Positions 14,384 to 15,437 of a DNA stretch of 15,437 nt are shown in pieces. The translations under genes were made by a program, and so were the position numbers. The notes under the pieces are model-generated. The model saw only the letters and a program-made list of their open reading frames with translations, was not told where the DNA came from and did no database searches. How positions within the stretch are numbered: the stretch's first letter is position 1; each line of letters begins with the position of its first letter. The DNA comes from JBFFSQ01 sp041572275 (lineage in GTDB: Bacteria; Pseudomonadota; Gammaproteobacteria; SZUA-229), in NCBI GenBank assembly GCA_041572275.1, contig JBFFSQ010000057.1:1-15437 (forward strand), given 5' to 3'.

Positions 14384-15070
14384 TTACTTCAGGTCGATTG
14401 GTAGTGAATATGAAACATGGAACAATGGATCTTCATCATAAGAACTTGTTGCCGCATCATCTTGCATACCCATAGATACTGTGAAGGTAAAGTTCTCACT
14501 AGCTGAATATGCCAGTGTCAGATGACTATCGTCTGCACCTGTAGCCGTGTCAAACATCCAGGTACCGTACAATAAGTTGAAATCACCAAATGTGTAGTCG
14601 AGAGTAACGTACTCGTAGTCATCACCGCCACCCGTGTCATTACCAAAATACACAGCAAAACCAAAATCTGCGTAACCAAGACCAACTACAAATTCTGTCA
14701 AATCACTATCAGTAAGATCACTACCTGGGCCAGTCAGTGCATTATCTGATGGGTACAGGTATTGCCAGAAAGAAACATCGTAGCTCATACCACCAACTTC
14801 ACCGGCATAACCAACATAGAGGTCAGTTTCAGTACCTGCTTCTTCACTAGACGCCCAAACACCTGCATAAGCACCACTATCGTGTGCATAATCCAGGCTA
14901 CCAGACATCTGCGGCGCACCCGCACTAATATCCAGACCACGCCACAAGTAGAAGTTTGCAACTGACGCACTTGCTGACATTTCAGCACTCGCAATACCAG
15001 GAGCTGCTAAACCAGCCATTGCCATAGAAGTTGCCAGTGCTACTGGAGTCAGTTTTTTCATAAGTTTCAT
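14384..15070 (-). CDS. TorF/Gcw_chp family putative porin, paralogue 2, upstream of urtA
   Basis: A 228-residue outer-membrane protein. A signal peptide spans residues 1-29 (cleavage after ASA). The mature start ASASVANFYLWRGLDISAGAPQ and the block SGAYAGVWASS, followed by TDLYVGY, are the TorF-family signature. Regular short beta-strands (VTLDYTFGDFNLLYGTW, HLTLAYSASENFTFTVSMG) and abundant Asp, Gly and Tyr suggest a small acidic beta-barrel. GAGGAG lies 8 nt before the ATG. It is the first gene after a sigma-54 promoter with NtrC-like enhancer sites and precedes urtABCDE on the same strand. It is therefore a candidate outer-membrane channel for urea or short amides; that role is inferred from context and regulation, not from the family, whose substrates are unknown. 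Confidence 0.9.
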   Translation of the reverse strand: MKLMKKLTPVALATSMAMAGLAAPGIASAEMSASASVANFYLWRGLDISAGAPQMSGSLDYAHDSGAYAGVWASSEEAGTETDLYVGYAGEVGGMSYDVSFWQYLYPSDNALTGPGSDLTDSDLTEFVVGLGYADFGFAVYFGNDTGGGDDYEYVTLDYTFGDFNLLYGTWMFDTATGADDSHLTLAYSASENFTFTVSMGMQDDAATSSYDEDPLFHVSYSLPIDLK

Positions 15071-15178
15071 TGAGAGCTCTCCTCGAGTTATAGAAACAAG
15101 TATTTTTAATTAAATCTCTTGATATTCACTATCTTTGCTCACCAAAGATACACACCAAAAGTTTATGAGCTTAGTGAT

Positions 15179-15194
15179 TGCATGCTGCGTACCA
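15179..15194 (-). promoter_or_regulatory. Sigma-54 promoter of torF2-urtABCDE
   Basis: On the minus strand, TGGTACGCAGCATGCA matches TGGCACG-N4-TTGCA with two changes (C4 to T, T12 to A). The invariant GG and GC have the correct spacing. The predicted start is near 15168, giving a leader of roughly 100 nt before the torF2 ATG. Confidence 0.75.
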
Positions 15195-15268
15195 ACTTTT
15201 AAAAAGCATGAAAAAACAGTGACTTATAAAAAAATCATTAAGTTTCTAAATATTTTTAATTTATGACA

Positions 15269-15328
15269 CGCACCAGATTTGTGCGCCATTTTGGTGAGCG
15301 CACCATGGATTGACTGTTTATGGTGCGC
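15269..15328. promoter_or_regulatory. NtrC-like enhancer cluster upstream of torF2
   Basis: CGCAC-N7-GTGCG (15269-15285) fits the NtrC dyad and is centred about 109 bp upstream of the predicted torF2 start. Next to it are TGGTG-N4-CACCA (15292-15305) and a long perfect inverted repeat GCGCACCAT-N13-ATGGTGCGC (15298-15328). The half-sites match those upstream of glnK, including TTTATGGTGCG in both places. In the 367-bp stretch 15071-15437 I see no gene; 15329-15437 holds nothing that I can assign. The cluster could also serve a plus-strand gene beyond the window. Confidence 0.72.
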
Positions 15329-15437
15329 AAATATTTTTAAAATTGAGAACGGCTAAACTGATAATGAATAAGGCATCCTTGCCCGTAATCTAAAATAATG
15401 AGAATACGCCCTGATCAGAGCGCTGCAAATCATTAGG

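Noticed and set aside
15361..15437. Possible small gene at the right edge (ATG at about 15398)
   Set aside because: The frame closes after about a dozen codons, and the minus strand shows no recognisable protein end.

Overview
The window looks like the chromosome of a gammaproteobacterium with moderate to low GC. The evidence is the set of families (TypA/BipA, YjbI-type group 2 truncated haemoglobin, HDOD, DUF1631, DUF4124, two TorF/Gcw_chp porins) combined with CRP-, sigma-54- and NtrC-type sites. The genus cannot be fixed from this sequence; an aquatic or marine lineage is only a guess. No transposase, integrase, CRISPR array, tRNA or rRNA was recognised.

Left part (1-5213). The 5' end of typA leaves the window on the minus strand. 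Reading rightwards on the plus strand are a truncated haemoglobin, an 87-residue FHA-only protein, an HDOD-domain protein and a large DUF1631 protein. The DUF1631 gene has a 337-bp leader with a sigma-70-like promoter and a consensus CRP-type site. A DUF4124 periplasmic protein converges on it from the minus strand.

Middle part (5277-8250). On the minus strand lies a nitrogen module, glnK-amtB-torF(1). A sigma-54 promoter precedes glnK, with two NtrC-like dyads further upstream. The amtB mRNA has a run of five hairpins after and across its stop codon and then a strong terminator. The torF1 gene follows with its own terminator.

Right part (8499-15437). A second minus-strand module encodes a TorF-family outer-membrane porin (torF2) followed by the complete urea ABC transporter urtABCDE. 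Upstream of torF2 are another sigma-54 promoter and NtrC-like dyads, so the whole set is probably induced by nitrogen limitation. A rho-independent terminator between urtA and urtB probably attenuates transcription so that the binding protein exceeds the membrane components.

Together the two modules appear to form one nitrogen-scavenging regulon. NtrC and sigma-54 switch on ammonium uptake (AmtB gated by GlnK) and high-affinity urea uptake (UrtA binding, UrtBC channel, UrtDE ATPases). Each module has a neighbouring TorF-like outer-membrane protein that may provide the outer-membrane pore. No urease genes are inside the window.
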